From Bdellovibrionales bacterium (GTDB lineage Bacteria; Bdellovibrionota; Bdellovibrionia; Bdellovibrionales; Bdellovibrionaceae): a stretch of 64,000 nt of DNA. The stretch spans positions 1 through 64,000 of the forward strand of contig SXSU01000013.1 in assembly GCA_005793345.1 (NCBI GenBank), read 5' to 3'. Below the pieces are notes generated by a model, which worked only from the letters and a program-made list of their open reading frames with translations, searched no databases and was not told the DNA's origin. How positions within the stretch are numbered: the stretch's first letter is position 1; every line of letters starts with the position of its first letter. The translations under genes and the position numbers were made by a program. Shown here piece by piece: positions 43,916-51,634 of this stretch.

Positions 43916-44200
43916 TCAGATATAAATATCTAGTCCTGGACCTCGTTTTTCCATAGCGCGTGTACACGTACCTTCTTTTATTGGCTCCATTAAAAGAAGC
44001 CTACTCATGTCTAATGGTTCTCCAAGATATATCTCAAGTATTCCTTCTCCTTCTCATTTTTCAGCAAGACCAATTTTAAACCCAAATGGTTTTAGATACT
44101 CAGACGCTTTTAGAGTATTTGGAACATGAAGTGCGACATGATTTAAAACTGATTTTCTATTATTAGATTGGTAAAATTCGAAGGAGTTAGATTTCGTCAT
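43916..44200 (-). pseudogene. VOC-family gene broken by an in-frame TGA
   Basis: Ninety-four codons from ATG 44200 read MTKSNSFEFYQSNNRKSVLN, HVALHVPNTLKASEYLKPFG, FKIGLAEK, then TGA at 44054-44056, then EGEGILEIYLGEPLDMSRLL and LMEPIKEGTCTRAMEKRGPG and LDIYI. This is half of a glyoxalase-fold domain (VALHVPNTLKASEYLKPFGF; metal-ligand Glu in LLMEPI; EKRGPGL, which normally leads into HHIA). Besides the nonsense codon, the second half of the fold is missing. It lies just downstream of an intact VOC gene on the same strand (5 nt apart), so it was once part of the same unit. Confidence 0.7.
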
Positions 44201-44205
44201 ATTTT

Positions 44206-44592
44206 CTACTTTTTGGTTGTATTAAAAGCAATAATATTATCGTCAGGATCTTTAACTAAAAACCATCGACTTCCCCAATGGGTATTTTGCGGTGAAGAGA
44301 TGACATGAGTTCCTTTGGGTAATTTTTCAAAAAGTTCATCAACATTTTCAACTTCTAGATGAAGTGTTGGGCGGTGTCCATTAAACCCTTGAGTCCATGA
44401 GTTATCATTTGTACTATGTTCTTCAGCGATAACCACAGTCACACCACCTCGGCTTTTTAAATATGCACCACGTGGTTCCTTACCTTTCTCACCCCAGGAA
44501 GAACCAAGCTCCCATCCAAGTAATTTATGATAAAAATCAAAAGTTTTATCCCAATCTATTGGTGCTATGAATAAATGATCAAATTTCGCCAT
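44206..44592 (-). CDS. VOC family (glyoxalase-like) protein
   Basis: The 128-residue product is a complete two-module VOC fold: KFDHLFIAPIDWDKTFDFYHKLLGWELGSSWGEKGKEPRGAYLKSRGGVTVVIAEEH and RPTLHLEVENVDELFEKLPKGTHVISSPQNTHWGSRWFLVKDPDDNIIAFN. The His/His/Glu-type metal positions are mostly kept (FDHLF, TLHLEV; the last position is IIAFN, with Asn in place of the usual Glu). Members act as glyoxalases, dioxygenases or drug-binding resistance proteins. The broken VOC gene follows it. Confidence 0.88.
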   Translation of the reverse strand: MAKFDHLFIAPIDWDKTFDFYHKLLGWELGSSWGEKGKEPRGAYLKSRGGVTVVIAEEHSTNDNSWTQGFNGHRPTLHLEVENVDELFEKLPKGTHVISSPQNTHWGSRWFLVKDPDDNIIAFNTTKK

Positions 44593-44657
44593 TTTTAAAA
44601 TCCCTTCACTTTGAGTTCTTACGTTTTTTAATTAGATTTAAATTTTGTATAAAATAA

Positions 44658-45197
44658 TCACCTTAGTTTTAATACCATTTGCACGTCATCAATACTTTCA
44701 TTATCGACCCGCAAAGCATCTTCAATAATGTGAGTTTCAACAAATCCAAATTTCTTGTACATTGAACGAGCTGCAATATTTTTTGAAAATGTACTTAAAT
44801 CAATCCAAGAAACTGCATCTTGTGTTTTTGCCCATTCAATCGCTGTTTTTAAAAGTGCAGAACCTAAACCTTGAGATCGAAATTCTTTTTCTAATCCCAT
44901 TCCTAATTTCATACGATGAACCAGGGCATGAATTCCTCCACAACGAAGATTTAGGTGTCCAACAAATTTATTATTTACAATGGCTACCCAAGCAATCTCC
45001 CAATTAGGGGTAAACGGCTCAGTAGACCATTTTTTTGAAAGGTTTGAAACAAACTCGTTAAAATTAGGCTTATGGAGAGATGAATATGGGTGCACGTAAA
45101 TATCCCCGATGCCTTTTTCAGTAAGATGATAAATTGCATGTTGTGAATAGGATTCAAGATCATCTAAATTACATTTTCGAATTTCAAAATTTTTCAC
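44658..45197 (-). CDS. GNAT family N-acetyltransferase
   Basis: The 179-residue product is a full GNAT domain: FEIRKCNLDDLESYSQHAIYHLTEKG, AWVAIVNNKFVGHLNLRCGGIHALVHRMKLGMGLEKEFRSQGLGSALLKTAIEWAKTQDAVSWIDLSTFSKNIAARSMYKKFGF. The acetyl-CoA loop is RSQGLGS, and the SMYKKFGF motif is present. The substrate is unknown; close relatives acetylate small amines or protein N-termini. The ATG overlaps the stop of the upstream M14 peptidase gene by 4 nt. Confidence 0.9.
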   Translation of the reverse strand: MKNFEIRKCNLDDLESYSQHAIYHLTEKGIGDIYVHPYSSLHKPNFNEFVSNLSKKWSTEPFTPNWEIAWVAIVNNKFVGHLNLRCGGIHALVHRMKLGMGLEKEFRSQGLGSALLKTAIEWAKTQDAVSWIDLSTFSKNIAARSMYKKFGFVETHIIEDALRVDNESIDDVQMVLKLR

Positions 45198-46534
45198 AAT
45201 TCACCCAAGGATTTACTTTCAATCAGACCACTGAAAATGAGACCTATTTGAACTTCAACTTGAGTTTTTATTGAGAGCTGCTTTAATCGAAGTTTAGTTT
45301 CAAAGATTTGAAAATGTTTATCAAACTTTTCTTGGTATTTAGCTATTGAATCTTTTGCGACAGACACACCCTCAAGACTCTTTATGGCATATTTAAGAAC
45401 TTTACATTGATTTTCAATGCTTTGAAAATCAAGTTCTTTAACCTCTAGTACTTGAGCAAATCCCTCATAGGAACCCAATTGAGTCTCTTCATCTTGAATC
45501 ATTGAAGTTCCTCTTTTTAGAGCCATTTGAAATGCTTTAAACCATTGATTATCAGGATTGGGGTTAAATTTTATAATTTCACCTTCAATTTCTTTTAACA
45601 ATTTTAAATACTCTTTATTATTAGTGAGCGAAATTTGTTTAAATTCATTCATTGTCATTGATGAATCTGAATAATCATCCATACCTTGCATGATCCAAAT
45701 TGGAAGTTCAGAAATAAAAGATGATTTGGCACCACAATAAGTTTGCGCATATTCATAAGTTGTCATTTTTATTTGTTTAAGTATTTCAGGTTGATTCTTA
45801 TATTTTGAAAGCATAGAGGACACATTAGGTGCGCCAATAAAACCTGGCCCTAAATATGTCATAGATTCATCACTACGAGATTTGAAATCCATCAGAGGTA
45901 AATCGTATGAGTGACATAGATCTACAATGTTCTGTCGGATTTTAAGATCTGAGTGATCTCTATCAAATACAAAACATGTTCCCGGTAAAATATGAGAAGA
46001 GTGGAGGGTCACATAATATTCAAATTGACCTTTAAATAAATCGAAATTCTTTTTTACAAACAATAATTCTGGTCGAGCGGTTTGGCCCTCTTGAAAAGGT
46101 ATGCCATGTTCACAATCTTCTGCCGGACTATTGTTTCTGAAATTATTCAACCAGTAATTTTTAAAATTAAGAGGATTTGTGAACCAGATTTTATTGAGTT
46201 CATAACCATCAGGGTCAACCATAGGATGACAAAGAAAAGTGTATTCGTTCAATAGTTCGTTAAATCGATTATCATTTACAAGAGTTTTTATAAAATAATA
46301 TTGTGTTAATACTCCAATAGGTTCATCAGCATGAGCACCAGAAGTGACTCCAATAACTTTACTTCCTTTACCAATTGCAAAGGCAATAAGGTGTTTTCCC
46401 GCTCTAGACTTGCCATCTTTATAAATTGTAACCCGAGAATCATTTGAAATTTCATTGGCCAATTTGTGGAAATCACCAAGCTCAGGAAAGGTCACATTTT
46501 CTTTTATTTCAAAACATTTTAATAAAGTTTTCAT
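45194..46534 (-). CDS. M14-family zinc carboxypeptidase-like protein
   Basis: The 446-residue product has the M14 zinc site: HADE (His68, Glu71) in VIGVTSGAHADEPIG, and the second His in YYVTLHSSHILPG (~178). LCHPMVDPDGYELNKIWF is the substrate-binding segment of the family. The fold matches zinc carboxypeptidases and succinylglutamate-desuccinylase-like enzymes. There is no signal peptide, so it is cytoplasmic, unlike the digestive members. A ~110-residue helical C-terminal extension follows. It is coupled to the GNAT gene downstream by ATGA and lies 1 nt after the stop of the frameshifted gene upstream. Confidence 0.85.
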   Translation of the reverse strand: MKTLLKCFEIKENVTFPELGDFHKLANEISNDSRVTIYKDGKSRAGKHLIAFAIGKGSKVIGVTSGAHADEPIGVLTQYYFIKTLVNDNRFNELLNEYTFLCHPMVDPDGYELNKIWFTNPLNFKNYWLNNFRNNSPAEDCEHGIPFQEGQTARPELLFVKKNFDLFKGQFEYYVTLHSSHILPGTCFVFDRDHSDLKIRQNIVDLCHSYDLPLMDFKSRSDESMTYLGPGFIGAPNVSSMLSKYKNQPEILKQIKMTTYEYAQTYCGAKSSFISELPIWIMQGMDDYSDSSMTMNEFKQISLTNNKEYLKLLKEIEGEIIKFNPNPDNQWFKAFQMALKRGTSMIQDEETQLGSYEGFAQVLEVKELDFQSIENQCKVLKYAIKSLEGVSVAKDSIAKYQEKFDKHFQIFETKLRLKQLSIKTQVEVQIGLIFSGLIESKSLGEL

Positions 46535-46535
46535 T

Positions 46536-46839
46536 TTATTTTACACCGGTTATTAATCTTTTTGTCCAATTTTCGACATCAATATCATTATTAATATCAC
46601 CAATAAAAAATAATTTGGTACGCTTATATTTTTGTAGAGTCAAATTTAAACTTTATTGTAAGCCGATTAGAGAGTTGACCTTCTAAAATGAGCAAATACT
46701 TTGAGGAATTAACCTCTATTGTCTCTTTTTTATTCGATTCTACTGTTGGTATTGATAGCATAATTTGTTCCTTTATTAATTTGGATTTTCTTTTTTTCTT
46801 TTCAGCATGAAGCCATTCAAAATTAGAGTTTGACATATA
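46536..46839 (-). pseudogene. Small gene with a one-base frameshift in an A-run
   Basis: The first part reads MSNSNFEWLHAEKKKRKSKL, IKEQIMLSIPTVESNKKETI, EVNSSKYLLILEGQLSNRLT, IKFKFDSTKI and stops at 46624. Removing one A from the run of five near 46635 gives a continuous product ending STKYKRTKLFFIGDINNDID, VENWTKRLITGVK, whose stop lies 1 nt before the M14 start. The good fit in the second frame suggests one gene of ~100 codons with a frameshift (mutation, sequencing error or programmed slippage). There is no ribosome binding site. The start lies inside the ArsR operator region. The family is not recognised. Confidence 0.45.
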
Positions 46840-46858
46840 TTTAGCAAATTTGCTAAAT
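46830..46858 (+). promoter_or_regulatory. ArsR-gene promoter with overlapping 20-bp operator palindrome
   Basis: TTGACA (46830-46835), a 17-bp spacer and CTAAAT (46853-46858) form a sigma70-type promoter. ATTTAGCAAATTTGCTAAAT (46839-46858) is a perfect 20-bp palindrome covering the spacer and -10 box. This is the expected place for autorepression by the ArsR protein encoded immediately downstream. The divergent minus-strand genes start here too and may share the control. Confidence 0.75.
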
Positions 46859-46864
46859 GAACTC

Positions 46865-47170
46865 ATGTCAAAGAGTAAGGCTGAAATAGAATTAGACGAA
46901 TTTGAATTGGTTTTTGCAGCATTAGCTCATGAAGCTAGAAGAAGAATTCTAGTCGTTCTTTTAGGAAGAAAGGGCGAAATGACTGCTGGTGATATTGTAA
47001 AACGATTTCAATGTAGCTGGCCCACGATGACTCGCCATCTTTCAGTTTTAGAAGATGCTGGACTTATTCGTGTAGAAAAAATTGGAAGAGAACGACACTA
47101 TTTTTTAAATAGAAAAAAAATGATAACCGTTATTGAAAATTGGCTTATCTGGTTTAAAGAGGAGACATAA
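46865..47170 (+). CDS. ArsR/SmtB-family transcriptional regulator
   Basis: From ATG 46865 the product has 101 residues. The winged HTH reads LVFAALAHEARRRILVVLLGRKGEMTAGDIVKRFQCSWPTMTRHLSVLEDAGLIRVEKIGRERHYFLN. There is no CxC or other metal-binding Cys cluster in the DNA-binding helix (only one Cys, FQCSW), so it is probably not a metal sensor. It resembles ArsR proteins paired with SRPBCC or small enzyme genes. The 3-nt gap to the next gene indicates an operon with 47174 and 47648. A palindromic operator overlaps its promoter. Confidence 0.9.
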   Translation: MSKSKAEIELDEFELVFAALAHEARRRILVVLLGRKGEMTAGDIVKRFQCSWPTMTRHLSVLEDAGLIRVEKIGRERHYFLNRKKMITVIENWLIWFKEET

Positions 47171-47173
47171 AAA

Positions 47174-47626
47174 ATGAGTACCCCATTCGATATTCAAGGC
47201 AATTATAATGGCAATGGAATCAACCATGAAGGCCAAAAATTTGAGGCTCATTTTTCATTGAAATCAATTTTAGATGGCAAAGGTTGCTCTTTAAATTTTT
47301 CTGCAATAGGTAGTAATGGCGAAAACTTTCATACAGAACACTCACTTATTGGAAGTGATTTTCAAGGGAATATTTGCTTATTTGTTTTAAGCAATAATCA
47401 CACAGGTATGACTCCTCATATTTTAAAAAATGTTGAAGAAACTCCTATGGGTTCAAAGAAATTTATTTTTGGTTTCGGTAATATTCAAGAAATAAACTCA
47501 TTTCGTGAAGAAATTGTATTAGAAGTATTAAATGATAATAAGATCGACTATAGATATTTCTGGGGAATGCCAGGAGGCAGCTTTGCTGAGCGCTCTGGAG
47601 CAATTATGAATTTAATTAGTGAGTAA
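47174..47626 (+). CDS. Hypothetical lipocalin/heme-oxygenase-sized protein in the ArsR operon
   Basis: The 150-residue cytoplasmic protein contains PFDIQGNYNGNGINHEGQKFEAHFSLKSILDGKGCSLNFSAIGSNGENFHTEHSLIGSDFQGNICLFVLSNNHTGMTPHIL and EEIVLEVLNDNKIDYRYFWGMPGGSFAERSGA. The pattern of alternating strands with a GxYxG start fits a beta-barrel of the DUF1579/lipocalin type. That is a guess from layout, not a recognised match. It is 3 nt downstream of the ArsR gene, so its product or ligand may be what the regulator senses. Confidence 0.6.
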   Translation: MSTPFDIQGNYNGNGINHEGQKFEAHFSLKSILDGKGCSLNFSAIGSNGENFHTEHSLIGSDFQGNICLFVLSNNHTGMTPHILKNVEETPMGSKKFIFGFGNIQEINSFREEIVLEVLNDNKIDYRYFWGMPGGSFAERSGAIMNLISE

Positions 47627-47647
47627 TTAGTTACTGGATGTGTAGTT

Positions 47648-48136
47648 ATGCTAAAAGAATCCTTAAAAACAATCTGTAATGAATTAGCTGCAAAGTCCTG
47701 CAATTATGGAATCATTGGTGGGCTTGCTATTCAATCCTATAAGATATTTCGAGAGACTCATGATATTGATCTTTTAATTGAAGAAAATCAAATTAGCTTT
47801 ATTAAATTAATAATGAATAATTTAGGATATAATCTTGATTTTGAAAATCATGAAGTATTGCGATTTAAAAAAACAGTGCGAGTGGACTTTTTGATAGCGG
47901 TAGAGCCCTGGATGGTAGTAGCAATTAAAAATTCAACAATCAACAAAGACTCAATCATGGTTGTTAATCCACTAGATTTAATTGCAATAAAATTCAGAGC
48001 TATGCAAAATGATCCAGATCGATATGAATCTGATTTAAAAGATGTTTGTTCAGTGATTGATTATTTTCCTGAAATTAACATAAAACAAATAAAACATTTT
48101 GCAAAAATATATCATATAAATGAATTTTTATCTTAA
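47648..48136 (+). CDS. Nucleotidyltransferase-fold protein (DUF6036/AbiEii-like)
   Basis: The 162-residue product has the minimal nucleotidyltransferase signature YGIIGGLAIQSYKIFRETHDIDLLIEE (GG...DxD). A second acidic position lies in VRVDFLIA, followed by VVNPLDLIAIKFRAMQNDPDRYESDLKDVCSVI, the segment typical of AbiEii/DUF6036-like proteins (I-K-x-R-A..R...DxxDV). These include toxins that modify tRNA and antibiotic-modifying enzymes. No cognate antitoxin gene adjoins it; the neighbouring gene is a probable operon partner under ArsR control. Confidence 0.75.
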   Translation: MLKESLKTICNELAAKSCNYGIIGGLAIQSYKIFRETHDIDLLIEENQISFIKLIMNNLGYNLDFENHEVLRFKKTVRVDFLIAVEPWMVVAIKNSTINKDSIMVVNPLDLIAIKFRAMQNDPDRYESDLKDVCSVIDYFPEINIKQIKHFAKIYHINEFLS

Positions 48137-48282
48137 TTTTTTTTGCTTTTAAATAAATTAGACTTAAATTGTTCTACCACTTCCACTTTGGAATTTCTGT
48201 TAATACTTCTTACACAATGTTAATTGCGTTTCATTTAATAATAATTGTATTATACATTTTGTTGAAGAGAAAAAGATCGACG

Positions 48283-48657
48283 TTAATTAGAAAAAGCAAT
48301 AATATGCCCATCAGGATCAGAAAAATATCCAACTTTAGAACCCCAGTTTCTTTCTTGAAAAGGGGAAAGTAATTTTCCACCTGCTTCAATTGCAATATTA
48401 AAAGATTTCTCTGGATCAGAGACCCTTAAATATAATTCTGCTCTAGGAATTCCGGCAGCATCCTCAGGATGTTTTATAGAATCACCAAGTAGTTTTTTTA
48501 TTGCGTTTGATGGCATTAAGCCTAATATACAATTTTCAGCCAGTTTAAATTCAGTCATTCCTGGGACATTTAAGATCGGAACTTGCGATAACGTTTTGGT
48601 GTAAAAATCGGTACTCTGGGCTTGATCCGAAACGTATAAAATAAAATGACAAATCAT
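48283..48657 (-). CDS. VOC family (glyoxalase/bleomycin-resistance-like) protein
   Basis: The 124-residue two-module VOC fold reads ICHFILYVSDQAQSTDFYTKTLSQVPILNVPGMTEFKLAENCILGLMPSNAIKKLLG and PRAELYLRVSDPEKSFNIAIEAGGKLLSPFQERNWGSKVGYFSDPDGHIIAFSN. The HF...E...SDPDGHIIAF layout is classic, with Phe-Ser in place of the last metal-ligand Glu, as in several resistance-type members. It is transcribed alone, convergent with the nucleotidyltransferase. Confidence 0.88.
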   Translation of the reverse strand: MICHFILYVSDQAQSTDFYTKTLSQVPILNVPGMTEFKLAENCILGLMPSNAIKKLLGDSIKHPEDAAGIPRAELYLRVSDPEKSFNIAIEAGGKLLSPFQERNWGSKVGYFSDPDGHIIAFSN

Positions 48658-48824
48658 AAATTTTCCTAGTTGTTAGATTTTAATTTTAATAATATTATTA
48701 ATATTCCTTATTGTTCTAATGTAAGAGTTAGTTTTCTTTCAATTTTATGAAATATTGGTTTGGAGCAACTTAATAACTTTTCAAATATTTCAGTAGTCTA
48801 TAAACCCATCTTTATATTCGAAGA

Positions 48825-49448
48825 TCATTTCAAAACTCTTTTCATGTATTCAGCTAAATACTTACCATTTTCACCAGCAATACTTTGGAGATTATATATA
48901 ACCGAATTTCTATCTTGCAAATCTTGTTTTTGACTCAACTTAAATTTTGCTTCTACATGTTCCATACTGATTTCAAAAACAGTGATTCCACGAGCTAGAT
49001 CATTTTTGAGGGTTTCATTGGGCTCAGAAGGCAAACTCCAACCTGTCTCGTAAAGACTTTCATAATGCTGCACTAGTTTATTCATAGATATCCATGCTTC
49101 GTGTGAGTCTTCAATAATGCGGGCTACACCTTTAACATGAACGGCAATATAGTTCCATGTAGGTACATTATCAGGATCTGGTTTATACCATGCTGGAGAA
49201 ATATAAGCATGGGGTCCGTTGAAAATCACAGTCACAGGATTTCCATCCTTAAAATATTTCCAATGAGGATTTGCTCTTGCACAATGGCTCAATAAAGTAT
49301 TTTTTGAATTATCAAGTAGTACCGGTAAATGACTAATAATCGGATCATCTGATATAATACTGATTAAGGTGGCAAAATTATTATTTCGAATCACTTCAAA
49401 AATTAAATCTTCTCGATCTTCATGGTAGTGTTTAGGTGTGTAGATCAT
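48825..49448 (-). CDS. PaiB-like FMN-binding protein (negative regulator family)
   Basis: The 207-residue product matches PaiB: MIYTPKHYHEDREDLIFEVIRNNNFATLISI, ISHLPVLLDNSKNTLLSHCARANPHWKYF, TVIFNGPHAYISPAWYKPDPDNVPTWNYIAVHVKGVARIIED and ARGITVFEISMEHVEAKFKLSQKQ. In Bacillus PaiB is encoded with the acetyltransferase PaiA and is reported to affect protease and sporulation genes; the fold is a split-barrel FMN-binding domain. Here several GNAT genes lie upstream, but none is adjacent. The role in this organism is inference. Confidence 0.93.
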   Translation of the reverse strand: MIYTPKHYHEDREDLIFEVIRNNNFATLISIISDDPIISHLPVLLDNSKNTLLSHCARANPHWKYFKDGNPVTVIFNGPHAYISPAWYKPDPDNVPTWNYIAVHVKGVARIIEDSHEAWISMNKLVQHYESLYETGWSLPSEPNETLKNDLARGITVFEISMEHVEAKFKLSQKQDLQDRNSVIYNLQSIAGENGKYLAEYMKRVLK

Positions 49449-49496
49449 AAAAATTCCTTTGAGGTATCAACTTTTAAATCATTATTACTTGAATTA

Positions 49497-49658
49497 TTAA
49501 TGGCATATCACATGATCAACCCTGGCTCTATTATTTTTAAAATAAAATTCTGGGCGAGTATTGCCAATTAGCAAACTTTTACTCAAAACAGGTACTACGA
49601 TTTCATTTGCAACTTGAATAAGTGCAGGTATATCGACGGCTGATGTGATTTGATACTT
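49497..49658 (-). pseudogene. Possible GNAT-gene fragment
   Basis: A start-less open frame on the minus strand reads KYQITSAVDIPALIQVANEI, VVPVLSKSLLIGNTRPEFYF, KNNRARVDHVICH. The first twenty residues look like the N-terminal beta-alpha unit of a GNAT domain (ITxAxxxDIPALIQVANE). It lacks a start codon, is closed by a stop two codons upstream and ends before the acetyl-CoA loop. It may be the relic of another acetyltransferase in this GNAT-rich region. Confidence 0.35.
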
Positions 49659-49667
49659 TTATTTTTA

Positions 49668-50411
49668 TTAGTGTTTGTGTTTTAGTTGTTGTTCATTACA
49701 ATCTTTGATGGCTTCTTTTGACATCATATATTGTAAGTAGTTTGCAACATTTATTGGTAGGGGTAAGTTAATGTTGATTTCCATTTCTGGATCAAGATAA
49801 GCTTGTGAATTTGGTATTGATGGATCTGGTTTGAAAAGAGCATCTAATAAAAGTGAATTCCCAGTAGGTGTAGCTCCGTTTACTTGATAATATCTAGCAA
49901 AAAATTGTGGAGCGCAGGGTCCAATTATTTTTACTTTTTTATTTTCTGTTAAGTTTAGTTCTGCTGAGCAAGTTAATTCAATTTCTTTAGTAAAGTAAAC
50001 CTGAAGATTTGTTAAGCGAATAATTTTTTTCCAATCTTTAACTTGTTTTTTTAAAAAATTATTTCTATTAAAATTTTGATTAGAAAAAATTAATTTTTCC
50101 CAACTGCAATTTTGGATTGTGACAGATTCTGCTTCATAAATAATTTTTTCAGTTTTTACACATGAATATTTTTTATAATCTTGCTTAGTCGTTGGTAGGT
50201 ATGAGAATTTATTTGGAGATGAAATAAAACTAGCACTACAAAATTCTGATGCTGAAAGATCAAGAAGTTTTTTATAGGAAACTTGCGAAGTTCTTTTTAC
50301 TAATGAAATCTGAACAACTGGTGTTCCATTGTTAGCAAGACAAAAAATGGATTTGTTTATATTTAAAGTTATTAAAATAAATAGGGGTAAAACTATTTTT
50401 GTGAATTTCAT
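49668..50411 (-). CDS. Exported protein in operon with lysozyme-like gene
   Basis: The 247-residue product has a signal peptide (MKFTKIVLPLFILITLNINKSIFCLA). The mature part has about six cysteines (ASEFCSASF, YSCVKTEK, IQNCSWEKL, ELTCSAEL, GPCAPQF, KDCNEQQ), fitting three disulfides. YYQVNGATPTGNSLLLDALFKPDPSIPNSQAYLDPEME is a distinctive tail element. The family is not recognised. Its ATG overlaps the stop of the upstream lysozyme-like gene by 4 nt, so the products probably work together in the periplasm. Confidence 0.7.
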   Translation of the reverse strand: MKFTKIVLPLFILITLNINKSIFCLANNGTPVVQISLVKRTSQVSYKKLLDLSASEFCSASFISSPNKFSYLPTTKQDYKKYSCVKTEKIIYEAESVTIQNCSWEKLIFSNQNFNRNNFLKKQVKDWKKIIRLTNLQVYFTKEIELTCSAELNLTENKKVKIIGPCAPQFFARYYQVNGATPTGNSLLLDALFKPDPSIPNSQAYLDPEMEININLPLPINVANYLQYMMSKEAIKDCNEQQLKHKH

Positions 50412-51634
50412 TTATTCCCCGGGGCTTTTAAACTTGAAAAGTTAAAGCTTTCAGTTGGAACAAATGAAGTACTACTTAATTTTGAATTAGATAAATCATC
50501 ATCTTCACAATTATCATATTTTCGACAACTTGCATTTAATCGAGTGACAATATCATGATATTTTCCGTACCCATTATTACAAGCGTCAACATCTCTAGCA
50601 TAAGGGTATTTACGTCTTTCACCTTTTTCATTTTCATTATTATTTCCATTATAATTCACTGCTAATTCGTAGGGTGTGTCTCCATTTCCCTCAAGAACTT
50701 GTGTGCAAAGATGTGTCGCAGCAAGTCCAATAGCATAATCTCTGTCAAAGGCATCCGAGCGATCAATTTTTTCATTTTTTAAATTAATATTTCGATCTAG
50801 CGATTCAAATAAATTAGTGAAGTAATCATCTAAGTTATAATTTTTGAATCCACGATATACAGTATTAATACCACCTTTACGACCCCAAGTCATTTGACTT
50901 AAACCCGCTCCCAAACCATTATCAGCATTAGTTGCAAAATCACTATTTTCTTGCTTAAATATACACATTAAAAAACGCGACGTGATTAATTTTTTACACT
51001 TAGGTTCATTTAAAGATTCGATTGCTTTATCTGTTGCCCACTTAATACAGGAAACACTATTTTTTATAGCCTTTGAGTAATTAGGATTAATCATACTACA
51101 CATTTCAGATATTACATTTTTATCAAAACTTTTTGAAATGAGTTCTTCAGTCTTGTCTGGTTCTTTTTGTCCAATGGCTTCTTTTAAGTAACTCGTTGGA
51201 GTATCGTCAATAACAGGCACTTCATCTTTTACAATGTGTTCGGTAAAAAAAGCAGATGTTATATTATTAATAGGTTTACGGTTTGGAACTGTTTCGGGTT
51301 CTTCATAAAGATTTACAAATGGATTCTTGATATTATAATAGACCCAAACCTTCTTACCTTTATTTGGCCCTTCAGAAGTGATTTCAACATATATACCACC
51401 ATTTCCTGATTCCTGTCTTGATGTTTCAATAATTTTTCCTTGAGTTCCAGGCTCTAAAATTGCGGTCACATTTTTATCAATTTGCGTACAATATTTACCA
51501 GTTGATCGGCAGTAGGCATCACTACTTCGTCCGTTTACTGAGCCACCAGCTACCTCTATATATTGAGTTGCTTGGCTTGTTGCAAAACAAAAGGTAATTA
51601 TGATCTGAATGGTTTTAAATAATTTTGGTTTCAT
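50408..51634 (-). CDS. Exported protein with SH3-like N-terminus and lysozyme/transglycosylase-like domain
   Basis: From ATG 51634 the product has 408 residues with a signal peptide (MKPKLFKTIQIIITFCFATSQA). Residues ~25-110 read like a bacterial SH3 domain (GSVNGRSSDAYCRSTGKYCTQIDKNVTAILEPGTQGKIIETSRQ...GKKVWVYYNIKNPFVNLYE). Residues ~190-370 contain SRFLMCIFKQENSDFATNADNGLGAGLSQMTWG, with a Glu before the SQMT motif as in lytic transglycosylases, and later PYELAVNYNGNNNENEKGERRKYPYARDV, the usual AYNxG...YxxxV end of the fold. It probably cleaves or binds peptidoglycan. A GTG at 51664 is an alternative start. Confidence 0.75.
   Translation of the reverse strand: MKPKLFKTIQIIITFCFATSQATQYIEVAGGSVNGRSSDAYCRSTGKYCTQIDKNVTAILEPGTQGKIIETSRQESGNGGIYVEITSEGPNKGKKVWVYYNIKNPFVNLYEEPETVPNRKPINNITSAFFTEHIVKDEVPVIDDTPTSYLKEAIGQKEPDKTEELISKSFDKNVISEMCSMINPNYSKAIKNSVSCIKWATDKAIESLNEPKCKKLITSRFLMCIFKQENSDFATNADNGLGAGLSQMTWGRKGGINTVYRGFKNYNLDDYFTNLFESLDRNINLKNEKIDRSDAFDRDYAIGLAATHLCTQVLEGNGDTPYELAVNYNGNNNENEKGERRKYPYARDVDACNNGYGKYHDIVTRLNASCRKYDNCEDDDLSNSKLSSTSFVPTESFNFSSLKAPGNK

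Noticed and set aside
16825-44200. TGA read as tryptophan (two relics have TGA where Trp would fit)
   Set aside because: Many intact genes in the window end in TGA, including ATGA overlaps, and use TGG for Trp. The two cases are in broken genes with other damage, so ordinary nonsense mutation is enough.
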